From contig NZ_CP045643.1 of the NCBI RefSeq assembly GCF_009498275.1, positions 6,944,001 to 7,008,000 of the forward strand: a DNA stretch of 64,000 nucleotides, written 5' to 3'. The stretch is from Streptomyces fagopyri (lineage in GTDB: Bacteria; Actinomycetota; Actinomycetes; Streptomycetales; Streptomycetaceae). The notes under the pieces are model-generated. The model ran no database searches. It was given only the letters and a program-made list of their open reading frames with translations, and was not told the DNA's origin. Positions within the stretch are counted from its first letter, which is position 1, and every line of letters starts with the position of its first letter. Made by a program: the position numbers and the translations under genes. Positions 53,919-62,746 of this stretch are shown piece after piece.

Positions 53919-55087
53919 AGGCGTCGGCCTTCGTCTACCCGTGGGACGTCGTCGGGGACCCGGAGGCGGCCGGGCGGATCGCCGGACTCGGGGTGCGGCA
54001 GGCGACGCTCGCCTCCGCCTACCACTCCACCCGCGCGCTGACCCCCCGTCACCCCCGTCACCGCGTCGTGACGGCGTCGCACGCGGCCGTCCTGTACCCG
54101 GTGGACGGCACCCGCTGGGACGGGCGCGCGCTGCGGCCGTACGAGGCCGGGGACTGGGCGCCAGGGGACGCGTACGGGACCGCCGCCGCCGCGCTCGCCG
54201 AGGCCGGTCTCGACGTCCACACCTGGGTGGTCCTCGCGCACAACTCCCGTCTGGGGGCCGAGCATCCGGACACGTCCGTCGTCAACGCGTACGGCGACCG
54301 GTACGGGTGGGCGCCGTGCGTCGCGCAGGCCGGCACACGGGAGTACCTCGTCGATCTCGCGGTGGAGGCGGCGGTGCGGCCCGGGGCGCGGGGCACCGAG
54401 CTGGAGTCGCTCGGCTGGTACGGGCTGGCGCACCTGCACGCGCACGACAAGACCGGCGGAGTGGGGCTCGGGGACGCCGGGCAGTATCTGATGTCCCTCT
54501 GCTTCTGCCCGGCGTGCCGGGACGGGTACGCCGGGCACGGGCTCGACGCCGGCGAGGCGGCGGCCACCGTCCGGGAGGCACTGGAGCCCGTCTGGCGGGG
54601 GGCCGTGCCGTCGGACGGGGGCTGGCCGGCGATCGAGAAGCTGCTCGGGAGCGAGGTGGCGGGCGCCACCCGGGCGTGGCGCGACGGAGTGGCCCGCTCG
54701 CTCCAGGAGACCACGGTCACGGCGGTACGGGCGGCCGCGCCCGACGGGTTCCAGGTGCTGCTGCACGCCGACCCCGAGTCGTTCCACTGCGGGGCGAACG
54801 CCGGGGTCGATCCCGCGCACATCCTCTCGGTGGCGGACGGGGTGGTGGTGCCCTGCACGGGCGGCACGGAGCCGCTGGCACCGTTCGCGCGACAGGGGCG
54901 TGACGGGGCCGTACTGGCCGCCAACTTCACGGTCGTGTCCGGTATGGGGGGCAGCCCGGACACCCTCGCGGACGACGCGGCGCGGGCGGCTTCGCTGGGA
55001 GCGGGGGAACTGCGGCTGTATCACGCGGGGTTGGCTTCGGAGGGGGATCTGGAGGCGGTGCGGGGGGCACTGAGGAGCGTGAGCTGA
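53915..55087 (+). CDS. Unknown protein of the uronate gene group
   Basis: A 390-residue cytoplasmic protein, Ala/Gly-rich, with the look of a TIM-barrel sugar-active protein: ASAFVYPWDVVGDP at the start, HTWVVLAHNSRLG, ELESLGWYGLAHLHAHDKTG, and LCFCPACRDGYAG, a Cys-rich turn seen in some glycosidase-like proteins. No catalytic residues can be assigned. The GTG start overlaps the kdgD stop as GTGA, so a role in the same catabolic route is likely, perhaps on an oligomeric or lactone substrate (inference). Confidence 0.75.
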   Translation: MKASAFVYPWDVVGDPEAAGRIAGLGVRQATLASAYHSTRALTPRHPRHRVVTASHAAVLYPVDGTRWDGRALRPYEAGDWAPGDAYGTAAAALAEAGLDVHTWVVLAHNSRLGAEHPDTSVVNAYGDRYGWAPCVAQAGTREYLVDLAVEAAVRPGARGTELESLGWYGLAHLHAHDKTGGVGLGDAGQYLMSLCFCPACRDGYAGHGLDAGEAAATVREALEPVWRGAVPSDGGWPAIEKLLGSEVAGATRAWRDGVARSLQETTVTAVRAAAPDGFQVLLHADPESFHCGANAGVDPAHILSVADGVVVPCTGGTEPLAPFARQGRDGAVLAANFTVVSGMGGSPDTLADDAARAASLGAGELRLYHAGLASEGDLEAVRGALRSVS

Positions 55088-55114
55088 GGGGGCTCCCCGT
55101 GTACGGCGGGGGGC

Positions 55115-55178
55115 GTCCGGCGGTTGTTCGGGTGCGGCGCGGGCCGGTGTCCGGCGGTTGTTCGGGTGCGGCGCGGGG
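55115..55178. repeat. 29-bp perfect direct repeat, period 34
   Basis: The same block (GTCCGGCGGTTGTTCGGGTG...) occurs at 55115-55143 and 55149-55178, between two converging genes. Confidence 0.85.
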
Positions 55179-55196
55179 CGGCGTCGGCACGGCGGT

Positions 55197-56372
55197 TCAG
55201 CGCCTGGTCAGGAGAGGACGGAGAGCCAGGAGAAGGGCGAGGGCCAGTACGGGGAGCAGGAGGCGGTGGTCGACGAGGTCGACAACCCCCGCACCGACCG
55301 CCAGCCCGAGCGCGTTCGGCGCGAACATCAGGGTGTTCGCGGTGGCGGCGGTACGCCCGAGCAGCGGCCCCGGAGTCCTCCGCTGCACAGCGGTGTACGC
55401 GGCGATCAGCACACACGGAAGCCCGGCCCCGATCGCGGCACTGCACACCAGGGCGACCGCGTCGGACGTCACCGCACGCGCGCCGACGCCCACCGCCGTC
55501 AGGGCGATCCCGTACGCGGCGAAGCGACGCTCCCCCCACCGCCGCAGCAGCGGGCCCGAGACCAGGCCGATCAGTACCGACCCGAGGCCCTGGACGGCGT
55601 AGAGGAGCCCGGCGTACGCGGGGGAGTGCCTCAGCCCCTCGACGACGGCGTAGATCACGGCGCCGTTGAGACCCGCGAAGAACATCGTCGTACCGCCGGC
55701 GAGGACCAGCGGCCGGAGTTCCGGGTGCCCCAGGACGTACCGCGCGCCGACCACCGTCCGGGCCCGCCAGGTCGCGGGGTCCGGGGCGGGCGGCGACTCC
55801 CGGACCCGCAGCAGCGCGCACACCCCGGCCGCCAGCGCGAACGTCACCGCGTCCAGGAGAGCCACCCGCGCGCCGCCGTACGCCGTGTACAGGGCCGCCC
55901 CGGCCGGCGGCGCCAGCAGCTTCATGCCCTCGTTGGCCGTCATCCGCAGCCCGTTGAAGTCCCCGAGGAGGTTCCGGTCGACCACCGCGGCCACCAGCGC
56001 GGACTCCGCGGCGTCGTGGACGGCACCCGCCGCGCCGTAGACCAGGAGCACCGCGAACAGGATCCACAGCCGGTCCGGGGCGTCCACGGCGAGGAGAGCC
56101 GGCAGGAGCACCGCCAGAGCCAGGTTCGTGCCGATCAGCAGGGGCCGGCGGCGGGTGCGGTCCGCGAGCGTGCCGAGGAGGGGGCCGACGAGTGTGGGTG
56201 CCCAGAGCGCGAACACGCACAGGGCCGCCAGACCGTTCGAGCCCGTCAGGTCCTTGACCCAGATGCCCGACACCAGCCACATCGCCGACGAGCCGAAACC
56301 GGAGACCACCACCGCGGCCAGGTAGAGGCCCGCGTCGCGGTCGCGCAGCACACGCGTCACTGTCCATGTCAT
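55197..56372 (-). CDS. MFS transporter
   Basis: A 391-residue major facilitator protein with about 12 hydrophobic segments; motif A is GTLADRTRRRPLL, near residues 62-74. It resembles the protein at the start of this window in size and type (drug/siderophore exporter subgroup). ATG at 56372 (MTWTVTRVL) is chosen over a longer GC-rich head. The roughly 300-base region upstream (56373-56670) is C-rich with no gene I can support. Confidence 0.85.
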   Translation of the reverse strand: MTWTVTRVLRDRDAGLYLAAVVVSGFGSSAMWLVSGIWVKDLTGSNGLAALCVFALWAPTLVGPLLGTLADRTRRRPLLIGTNLALAVLLPALLAVDAPDRLWILFAVLLVYGAAGAVHDAAESALVAAVVDRNLLGDFNGLRMTANEGMKLLAPPAGAALYTAYGGARVALLDAVTFALAAGVCALLRVRESPPAPDPATWRARTVVGARYVLGHPELRPLVLAGGTTMFFAGLNGAVIYAVVEGLRHSPAYAGLLYAVQGLGSVLIGLVSGPLLRRWGERRFAAYGIALTAVGVGARAVTSDAVALVCSAAIGAGLPCVLIAAYTAVQRRTPGPLLGRTAATANTLMFAPNALGLAVGAGVVDLVDHRLLLPVLALALLLALRPLLTRR

Positions 56373-56670
56373 GGCAGGTGATCGTGGTCCTAAGGAGGGC
56401 CGGCGGGGATCGGGCAGGTGCCCTATACGGGAGGGCTCCCGCAACACCTGCCGCGTGGCGCGGGGCGCGGCTCACCGGCCGGTGCCGGGCTGGGAGCCCT
56501 TTGTGTGACCGTCCTTCCTCGCACCGCCCCTTCGGCCGCGGCCCGCACCCCCGCCGCCCGCACCCCGCCCCTTCCGCCCGCCCCGGGGCGCCGCACCGAT
56601 GAGTTCCTGACGCGGCCCCGGTCTACCCCACGAGTGGACCCTGTGAGGATTCGGAACTGAGGAGCAGCGG

Positions 56671-57258
56671 ATGACCGACCCGACTCTCGACCTCGGGCCG
56701 CAGGCCCTGATCGTGGCGCGGCTCGTCGCGGGGGTGACGGAGCGGCAGCTCCACGACGTCACGCCCTGTCCTGCGTACGAGGTGCGCCACATGCTCGGGC
56801 ACGTGGGCGGACTGGCCGTCGCCTTCTGCGACGCCGGGCGCAAGAACCTGGGCGCCAGGACCGACACGAGCCCGGACGCGGCGGTGCCGGACATCGCCCC
56901 CGGCTGGCGTGAGACCGTGCCCGAGGCCCTCGACGAACTCGCGGAGGTCTGGCGCGACCCGGCCGCCTGGACGGGGGAGACCCGAGCGGGCGGCGTGACC
57001 CTGCCGGGCGCCGTCGCGGGCGCGGTGGCCGCCGACGAACTGGTCGTGCACGGCTGGGACCTGGCCCGCGCCACCGGCCAGGAGTACGAGCCCGACGCGG
57101 CCGCGCTGCACGCGTCGTACGGCTTCCTCGCCGCGGCCGCCCAGGATCCCGGCCGGGACAAAGGCCCGTTCGGCCCCGTGGTGCAAGTGCCGGACGACGC
57201 GCCGCTGCTCGACCGTGTGATCGCCCTCAGCGGGCGCGACCCCGGCTGGAAGTCCTAG
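56671..57258 (+). CDS. DinB-like mycothiol-dependent/metal-binding protein (TIGR03086 type)
   Basis: A 195-residue four-helix protein of the actinobacterial family related to mycothiol-dependent maleylpyruvate isomerase and DinB. The N-terminal DVTPCPAYEVRHMLGHVGGLA contains the conserved His, and the C-terminal VAADELVVHGWDLARATGQ provides the second metal-binding His. Function is not defined for most members; a thiol-dependent transferase is likely. GGAG precedes the ATG. It ends before a strong terminator. Confidence 0.88.
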   Translation: MTDPTLDLGPQALIVARLVAGVTERQLHDVTPCPAYEVRHMLGHVGGLAVAFCDAGRKNLGARTDTSPDAAVPDIAPGWRETVPEALDELAEVWRDPAAWTGETRAGGVTLPGAVAGAVAADELVVHGWDLARATGQEYEPDAAALHASYGFLAAAAQDPGRDKGPFGPVVQVPDDAPLLDRVIALSGRDPGWKS

Positions 57259-57274
57259 TACTTCCTGGGACCCA

Positions 57275-57316
57275 GGGCCCCGTCCGAAGCCTCGTGGAGG
57301 GCTTCGGACGGGGCCC
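57275..57316 (+). terminator. Strong terminator hairpin
   Basis: A perfect 17-bp stem (57275-57291 and 57300-57316) with an eight-base loop, 16 bases after the DinB-like gene and followed by TTCC. Confidence 0.92.
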
Positions 57317-57353
57317 TTCCGCGATTCGTCTCCCTTTTCTTTCGCCGGAGGCG

Positions 57354-57448
57354 TTGACGAAACACGAGCGCGCTCCTACGTTCATCGCGTCGTACTTCAT
57401 ACGTCATATATGAGACGCGATACGTGAGATCCGATCCGTGAGATCCGA
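57354..57448 (+). promoter_or_regulatory. Promoter and operator region of the GntR-controlled operon
   Basis: TTGACG (57354-57359), 17 bases, TACGTT (57377-57382) is a canonical housekeeping promoter. The leader has an AT-rich near-palindrome around GTCATATATGAGAC (about 57402-57415) and a 12-base direct repeat CGTGAGATCCGA at 57423-57434 and 57437-57448. These are candidate binding sites for the encoded GntR protein, close to its own start. Confidence 0.65.
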
Positions 57449-57457
57449 GAGGCGCGC

Positions 57458-58114
57458 ATGACCTCTGTGCCCACACCGATACCGTCCCGCACGCAGTTCG
57501 TGCAGGAGGGGATCAAACACCGCATCCTCACCGGGCAGTTGACGCCTGGTCAGGCCCTGGTCGAGAGCGAGCTCGCCGCGCAGTTCGGGGTGTCGAAGAC
57601 GCCCGTGCGCGAGGCGCTCAAGACCCTGGCCGGCACCGGACTCGTCGTGATGAACCAGTACAAGGGCGTCACGGTGCGCATGGTGGACGCGGACATGGCG
57701 CGTGAGGTGTACGACGTCCGGCTGCTGCTGGAGCCGGAGGCGCTGCGCCGGTCCGTCCTTCGCGGAGCCTCGCTCGCCGCCGCGCGGGACGCGCTCACCC
57801 GTGCCGACGACGCCTCCGACACGGCCGAACGCTCCCTGGCCAACCGGGAGTTCCACCGCGCCCTGTACGTGTCCTGCGGCAACCCGCTGCTGGGCCGCAT
57901 GCTCGACGAGGTCCGCGACCAGGCCGCCCTGGTCTCCACGGTCGCCTGGGCCGCCGACCCGTCCTGGGAGCGCGAGGCGGGCGAGCACCGGGAGATCCTG
58001 CGCCTGGCCCTCGACGGCGACGCCGACGGCGCGGCCCGCGCGCTGCACGCCCACATCACGTCGTTCGTGCGGCGGGCCTTCCCTCCGGCCCAGGGAGAGG
58101 ACGGACCGGAATGA
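57458..58114 (+). CDS. GntR-family (FadR subfamily) regulator
   Basis: A 218-residue regulator. The N-terminal winged helix (FVQEGIKHRILTGQLTPGQALVESELAAQFGVSKTPVREALKTLAGTGLV) spans about residues 14-63. The C-terminal FCD domain has the metal-type residues in FHRALYVSCGNPLL and EHREILRLALDGD. FCD regulators sense small organic acids, which suits the operon. ATGA coupling to the next gene shows it is part of the operon and likely autoregulated. Confidence 0.93.
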   Translation: MTSVPTPIPSRTQFVQEGIKHRILTGQLTPGQALVESELAAQFGVSKTPVREALKTLAGTGLVVMNQYKGVTVRMVDADMAREVYDVRLLLEPEALRRSVLRGASLAAARDALTRADDASDTAERSLANREFHRALYVSCGNPLLGRMLDEVRDQAALVSTVAWAADPSWEREAGEHREILRLALDGDADGAARALHAHITSFVRRAFPPAQGEDGPE

Positions 58115-59019
58115 CGGCGACGTACGAGACCCTGCGGGCGGCGCTCGCCGAGGTCGTGGCGATCCCCGTGACCCCCTTCGCGCAGGACGGGACGATCGAC
58201 CGCGACACCCACCGCGCCCTGCTGCGCCGGCTGCTCGACGGCGGGGTCCGCACCCTCACGCCCAACGGCAACACCGGTGAGTTCTACGCCCTGACCCCCG
58301 AAGAGCGGCAACTCGTCACGGAGTTGACCGTCGAGGAGGCCGACGACCGGGCCGCCGTTCTGGTCGGCGTCGGGCACGACGTACCGACCGCCGTCGCCTC
58401 CGCCCGACACGCCCGCACGCTGGGGGCGGGGATGGTGATGGTCCATCAGCCCGTCCATCCGTACGTCTCGGAGGGCGGCTGGCTCGACTACCACCGGGCC
58501 GTCGCCGAGTCCGTGCCGGAGCTGGGCGTCGTGCCCTACGTCCGCAACCCCGGGCTCCCGGGGGCCCGGCTCGCCGAACTCGCCGACGCCTGCCCGAACG
58601 TGATCGGCGTCAAGTACGCCGTCCCGGACGCCGCCTGCTTCGCCGCCTTCGCCCGGGACGCGGGACTCGAACGGTTCGTGTGGGTGGCGGGGCTCGCCGA
58701 ACCCTACGCGCCCTCGTACTTCTCGGCGGGTGCCACCGGCTTCACCTCCGGGCTGGTGAACGTCGCCCCGTCGCTCTCACTCACCATGATCGAGGCGCTC
58801 CGCGCCGGCGACTACCCGGCCGCCATGAAGGTCTGGGAGCAGATCCGCCGCTTCGAGGAACTGCGCGCCGCCGACGCCTCCGCGAACAACGTGACCGTGG
58901 TCAAGGAGGCGCTCGCCTCACTCGGTCTGTGCCGTCGCGAGGTGCGCCCGCCGAGCAGGGAGCTGTCCGAGTCCGAGCGGTCGGAAGTCGCCGCCATCGC
59001 CGCGGGATGGCCCCTGTGA
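58111..59019 (+). CDS. DHDPS-family aldolase/dehydratase for a sugar acid
   Basis: A 302-residue class I lyase. The family blocks are TLTPNGNTGEFYALTPEE, VMVHQPVHPYVSEGGW, VVPYVRNPG and the Schiff-base Lys in VIGVKYAVPD near residue 168. It lacks the Thr-Thr and Arg of lysine-pathway DapA, so it is catabolic. Beside an IlvD/Edd dehydratase it probably acts on a 2-keto-3-deoxy aldonate, cleaving or dehydrating it. The exact substrate is open. Confidence 0.85.
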   Translation: MTATYETLRAALAEVVAIPVTPFAQDGTIDRDTHRALLRRLLDGGVRTLTPNGNTGEFYALTPEERQLVTELTVEEADDRAAVLVGVGHDVPTAVASARHARTLGAGMVMVHQPVHPYVSEGGWLDYHRAVAESVPELGVVPYVRNPGLPGARLAELADACPNVIGVKYAVPDAACFAAFARDAGLERFVWVAGLAEPYAPSYFSAGATGFTSGLVNVAPSLSLTMIEALRAGDYPAAMKVWEQIRRFEELRAADASANNVTVVKEALASLGLCRREVRPPSRELSESERSEVAAIAAGWPL

Positions 59020-60755
59020 GCGCGGGACGGGAGACGAGGCGCCCGGAGGACCTCAGGAGCCACCAGTGGTACGGCACCGACGGGCTGCGCTCCTTCAGCC
59101 ACCGGGCCAGGACCCGCCAGCTCGGCTATCTGCCCGAGGAGCACCTCGGCAAGCCGGTCATCGCGATCCTGAACACCTGGTCCGACATCAACCCGTGCCA
59201 CGTCCACCTCCGGGACCGGGCGCAGGCCGTGAAGCGGGGCGTCTGGCAGGCCGGGGGCTTCCCGCTGGAATTCCCGGTCTCCACCCTCAGCGAGACCTTC
59301 CAGAAGCCGACCCCGATGCTCTACCGCAACCTCCTGGCCATGGAGACGGAGGAGCTGCTGCGCTCCTACCCCGTGGACGGCGCGGTGCTGATGGGCGGCT
59401 GCGACAAGTCCACGCCCGCCCTGCTGATGGGCGCGGCCTCCGTCGACCTGCCGACCGTCTTCGTGCCCGCCGGGCCGATGCTGCCCGGTCACTGGCGCGA
59501 CGAGGTCCTCGGCTCCGGAACCGACATGTGGAAGTACTGGGACGACAGGCGCGCCGGACTCATCGGCGACTGCGAGATGACCGAACTGGAGAGCGGGCTC
59601 GCGCGGTCCCCGGGTCACTGCATGACCATGGGGACGGCGTCCACGCTCACCGCCGCCGCCGAGGCGCTCGGAGTGACGATCCCGGGTGCCTCCAGCATCC
59701 CGGCCGTCGACTCCGGCCATGACCGGATGGCGGCCGCCGCGGGCCTGCGGATCGTCGAACTCGTGCACCAGGACCGCAAGTTGTCCGACATCCTCACCGA
59801 GGAGGCCTTCGCGGACGCCGTGACGACCGTCCTCGGACTCGGCGGCTCCACCAACGCCGTCATCCACCTGATCGCCATGGCCGGCCGGGCGGGCGTCACC
59901 CTCACGCTCGACGACTTCGACCGGACCGCGCGGACCGTGCCGGTGCTCGCCGACGTACGGCCCGGCGGCCGGACCCACCTGATGGAGGACTTCCACTTCG
60001 CCGGCGGTCTGCCCGGATTCCTGTCCCGGATCACGGACCTGCTGCACCTGGACCGGCCGACGGTGTCGTACGACACCCTGCGCGAGCAGCTGGCCACCGC
60101 CCGGGTGCACAACGACGACGTCATCCGCACCCGGGAGAACCCCGTCGCCGCCGAGGGCGGTGTCGCCGTCCTGCGCGGCAACCTCTGCCCCGACGGCGCC
60201 GTCATCAAGCACATCGCCGCCGAACCGCGGCTGCTCAGGCACACCGGGCCGGCGGTCGTCTTCGACGACTACCGGACGATGCAGCGGACCATCGACGACC
60301 CGTCCCTCGGCATCACGGCGGACAGCGTGCTGGTGCTGCGCGGCTCCGGGCCCAAGGGCGGCCCGGGGATGCCCGAGTACGGCATGCTGCCCATCCCCGA
60401 CCACCTGCTGAAGCAGGGCGTACGGGACATGGTCCGGATCTCCGATGCCCGGATGAGCGGCACGAGTTACGGCACCTGTGTGCTGCACGTGGCGCCCGAG
60501 TCGCACATCGGCGGGCCGCTCGCCCTGGTGCGGACCGGCGACTCGATCACCCTGGACGTCGAGGCGCGATCGCTGCGGCTCGACGTGGACGACGAGGAGC
60601 TGGAGCGGCGCAGAGCGCTGTGGACGGCGCCGCCCGAACGGTACGAGCGCGGCTACGGGGCGCTCTACAACGAGCAGATCACCCAGGCCGACACCGGCTG
60701 CGACTTCGCGTTCCTGGCCCGGCCGGGCAAAGTACCGGATCCCTACGCCGGGTGA
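59016..60755 (+). CDS. IlvD/Edd-family aldonate dehydratase
   Basis: A 579-residue dehydratase of the family that includes dihydroxyacid, arabinonate, xylonate and gluconate dehydratases. Fe-S ligand cysteines occur in NTWSDINPCH (near residue 67), LMGGCDKSTPA (near 131) and GDCEMTE (near 188), and the C-terminus has DARMSGTSYGTCVLHV. The SDINPCHVHL form and the gene context point to a sugar-acid (arabinonate/xylonate-like) dehydratase rather than IlvD. GTG at 59016 overlaps the upstream stop; ATG at 59007 is possible. Confidence 0.88.
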   Translation: MSAGRETRRPEDLRSHQWYGTDGLRSFSHRARTRQLGYLPEEHLGKPVIAILNTWSDINPCHVHLRDRAQAVKRGVWQAGGFPLEFPVSTLSETFQKPTPMLYRNLLAMETEELLRSYPVDGAVLMGGCDKSTPALLMGAASVDLPTVFVPAGPMLPGHWRDEVLGSGTDMWKYWDDRRAGLIGDCEMTELESGLARSPGHCMTMGTASTLTAAAEALGVTIPGASSIPAVDSGHDRMAAAAGLRIVELVHQDRKLSDILTEEAFADAVTTVLGLGGSTNAVIHLIAMAGRAGVTLTLDDFDRTARTVPVLADVRPGGRTHLMEDFHFAGGLPGFLSRITDLLHLDRPTVSYDTLREQLATARVHNDDVIRTRENPVAAEGGVAVLRGNLCPDGAVIKHIAAEPRLLRHTGPAVVFDDYRTMQRTIDDPSLGITADSVLVLRGSGPKGGPGMPEYGMLPIPDHLLKQGVRDMVRISDARMSGTSYGTCVLHVAPESHIGGPLALVRTGDSITLDVEARSLRLDVDDEELERRRALWTAPPERYERGYGALYNEQITQADTGCDFAFLARPGKVPDPYAG

Positions 60756-60831
60756 GGGCGGTCCGCGAGGACCGCGCCCCAGGCCGCCCCCGACGACACT
60801 TCCGGGCCGCGTTCACCCCTGCACATGTAGC

Positions 60832-60839
60832 AAGCGCTT
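60832..60839. promoter_or_regulatory. AAGCGCTT palindrome upstream of permease genes
   Basis: An 8-bp palindrome within GCAAGCGCTTCC, about 75 bases before the permease start. It is similar to the core of LacI-family operators (AAnCGnTT-like). It may give the transport genes a second, separate control point. The evidence is weak. Confidence 0.35.
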
Positions 60840-60911
60840 CCTGTGCCACCGGCACCGGCACCGTCACCGACAGCAATCGTTCCACGGCACCCGTAAGAAC
60901 GGAGAACAGTC

Positions 60912-61847
60912 ATGGCCCAAGCCGCAGCCGTGGCGAAACAGCCCGCGCCGCCCCGGTGGCGCCGCGGCTCGGCGACGCCCCGCAGGCTCCCGTACCTGCT
61001 GATCGCCCCCGCGGGGCTGCTGATGCTGGGCTTCATCGCCTACCCGGTCATCAGCGTCTTCTACTACAGCCTGCAGAACTACAACCCCACCAAGCCGTGG
61101 CGCAACGGGTTCGCCGGCTTCGACAACTTCGCGCACGCCTTCACCGCCGACCCCCAGTTCTGGGACACGCTGACCTTCAGCGCCAAGTGGGTGGTCGTCG
61201 AGGTCGGTCTGCAACTGCTGCTCGGCCTCGCGTTGGCCCTGATCGTCAACCAGACCTTCGTGGGCCGCGCGGCCGGCCGGGCGCTGGTCTTCTCGCCGTG
61301 GGCCGTCTCCGGAGTGCTGACCTCCGCGATCTGGGTACTGCTCTACAACTCCCAGACCGGCATCACCCCTTACCTCGCGGACGCCGGCATCGGCCAGTAC
61401 GGCACCAGCTGGCTGTCGGACACCTCCACCGTCTTCCCGGCGGCCGTCGTCGCCGACCTGTGGCGCGGAGTGCCCTTCTTCGCGATCCTCATCCTCGCCG
61501 ACCTCCAGTCCGTCTCCAAGGACCTGTACGAGGCCGCCGAGGTGGACGGCGCGAGCCGCCTCCGGCAGTTCCTGCACATCACCCTTCCGCACCTGAAGGA
61601 CGCCATCGTCCTGTCCACCCTGCTGCGCGCGGTCTGGGAGTTCAACAACGTCGACCTGCTCTACACCCTGACCGGTGGCGGACCCGCGGGCGAGACGACC
61701 ACCCTTCCGCTCTACATCGCCAACACCAGCGTCGACGCGCACAACTTCGGCTACGCGTCCGCCCTCACCACGGTCGCGTTCGTGATTCTGCTCTTCTGCT
61801 CGATCGTCCATCTGCGGCTGAGCAAGTTCGGAGGCGGGGACAAGTGA
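60912..61847 (+). CDS. Carbohydrate ABC transporter permease (MalF/UgpA type)
   Basis: A 311-residue permease with six membrane segments and the EAA loop (YEAAEVDGASRLRQFLHITLPHLKDAI) near residue 208. It is followed by its MalG-type partner with GTGA overlap. No substrate-binding protein gene precedes it, unlike the operon at 46-51 kb. A leader of about 155 bases separates it from the dehydratase gene. AACGGAGAA precedes the ATG. Confidence 0.93.
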   Translation: MAQAAAVAKQPAPPRWRRGSATPRRLPYLLIAPAGLLMLGFIAYPVISVFYYSLQNYNPTKPWRNGFAGFDNFAHAFTADPQFWDTLTFSAKWVVVEVGLQLLLGLALALIVNQTFVGRAAGRALVFSPWAVSGVLTSAIWVLLYNSQTGITPYLADAGIGQYGTSWLSDTSTVFPAAVVADLWRGVPFFAILILADLQSVSKDLYEAAEVDGASRLRQFLHITLPHLKDAIVLSTLLRAVWEFNNVDLLYTLTGGGPAGETTTLPLYIANTSVDAHNFGYASALTTVAFVILLFCSIVHLRLSKFGGGDK

Positions 61848-62746
61848 TCACCGAGGACGTCACCGTCAGCGCCCCCGCGGCACCCGCCCCGGCGGCCGAA
61901 CGACCCCGGCGGCGTCCGGGCGCGAAGCGCCGCGCCTGGGACGAGGTGCCGCGGTGGCACATCTACCTCCCGCTCGGCGTCTATCTCCTCTTCACCCTGA
62001 TCCCCTTCTACTGGATCCTGCTCTTCGCGCTCCGCCCGGCAGGCTCCACCTCGCTGGTGCCGTGGCCCATGACCTTCGAGCACTTCGACAAGGTGTGGAC
62101 CGAGCGCAGTTTCGGGACCTACTTCCAGAACAGCGTGCTCATCGCCGTCGCCACGCTCGTCATGACGACCGTGGTCGCCCTGGCCGGCGGATACGCCCTG
62201 GCCCGCTTCGACTTCAGGAGCAAACGGGGCTTCATGCTGGCGCTGCTGTGCTCGCAGTTCGTGCCGGGCGCGCTGCTGCTGGTACCGCTCTTCCAGATCT
62301 TCGCCAGACTCCGGATGATCAACTCGCTGGGCAGCGTCGTCATCGCCGAGACGGTGTTCCAGCTGCCGCTGTCGATGATCCTCATCAGCGGGTTCATCAG
62401 GAACGTCCCGTACTCCCTGGAAGAGGCCGCCTGGGTCGACGGCTGCGGCCGCTTCACCTCCTTCCGGATCGTCGTACTCCCGCTGCTGCGCCCGGGGTTG
62501 ATCGCCGTAGGCTCCTTCGCCTTCGTGCACGCCTGGAACCACTTCCTGTTCGCCCTGATGTTCCTCAGCGACCAGGGCAAGCAGACGATCCCGGTCGGCC
62601 TCAACACCCTGATGAGCGCCGACAGCGTCGACCTCGGCGCGCTCGCCGCGGGCGGCATCATCGCCGCGATCCCCGTCGTCGTCGTCTTCGCCTTCATCCA
62701 GAAGTGGCTGATCACTGGCTTCAGCGCGGGGGCGGTGAAGGGATGA
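61844..62746 (+). CDS. Carbohydrate ABC transporter permease (MalG type)
   Basis: A 300-residue permease with six membrane segments. The EAA loop is EEAAWVDGCGRFTSFRIVVLPLLRPG near residue 188. The N-terminal 35 residues are a Pro/Ala/Arg-rich cytoplasmic extension. GTG at 61844 overlaps the previous stop, and ATGA links it to the oxidoreductase gene. The ATPase is not encoded here; a shared MsiK-like subunit is likely. Confidence 0.93.
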   Translation: MITEDVTVSAPAAPAPAAERPRRRPGAKRRAWDEVPRWHIYLPLGVYLLFTLIPFYWILLFALRPAGSTSLVPWPMTFEHFDKVWTERSFGTYFQNSVLIAVATLVMTTVVALAGGYALARFDFRSKRGFMLALLCSQFVPGALLLVPLFQIFARLRMINSLGSVVIAETVFQLPLSMILISGFIRNVPYSLEEAAWVDGCGRFTSFRIVVLPLLRPGLIAVGSFAFVHAWNHFLFALMFLSDQGKQTIPVGLNTLMSADSVDLGALAAGGIIAAIPVVVVFAFIQKWLITGFSAGAVKG

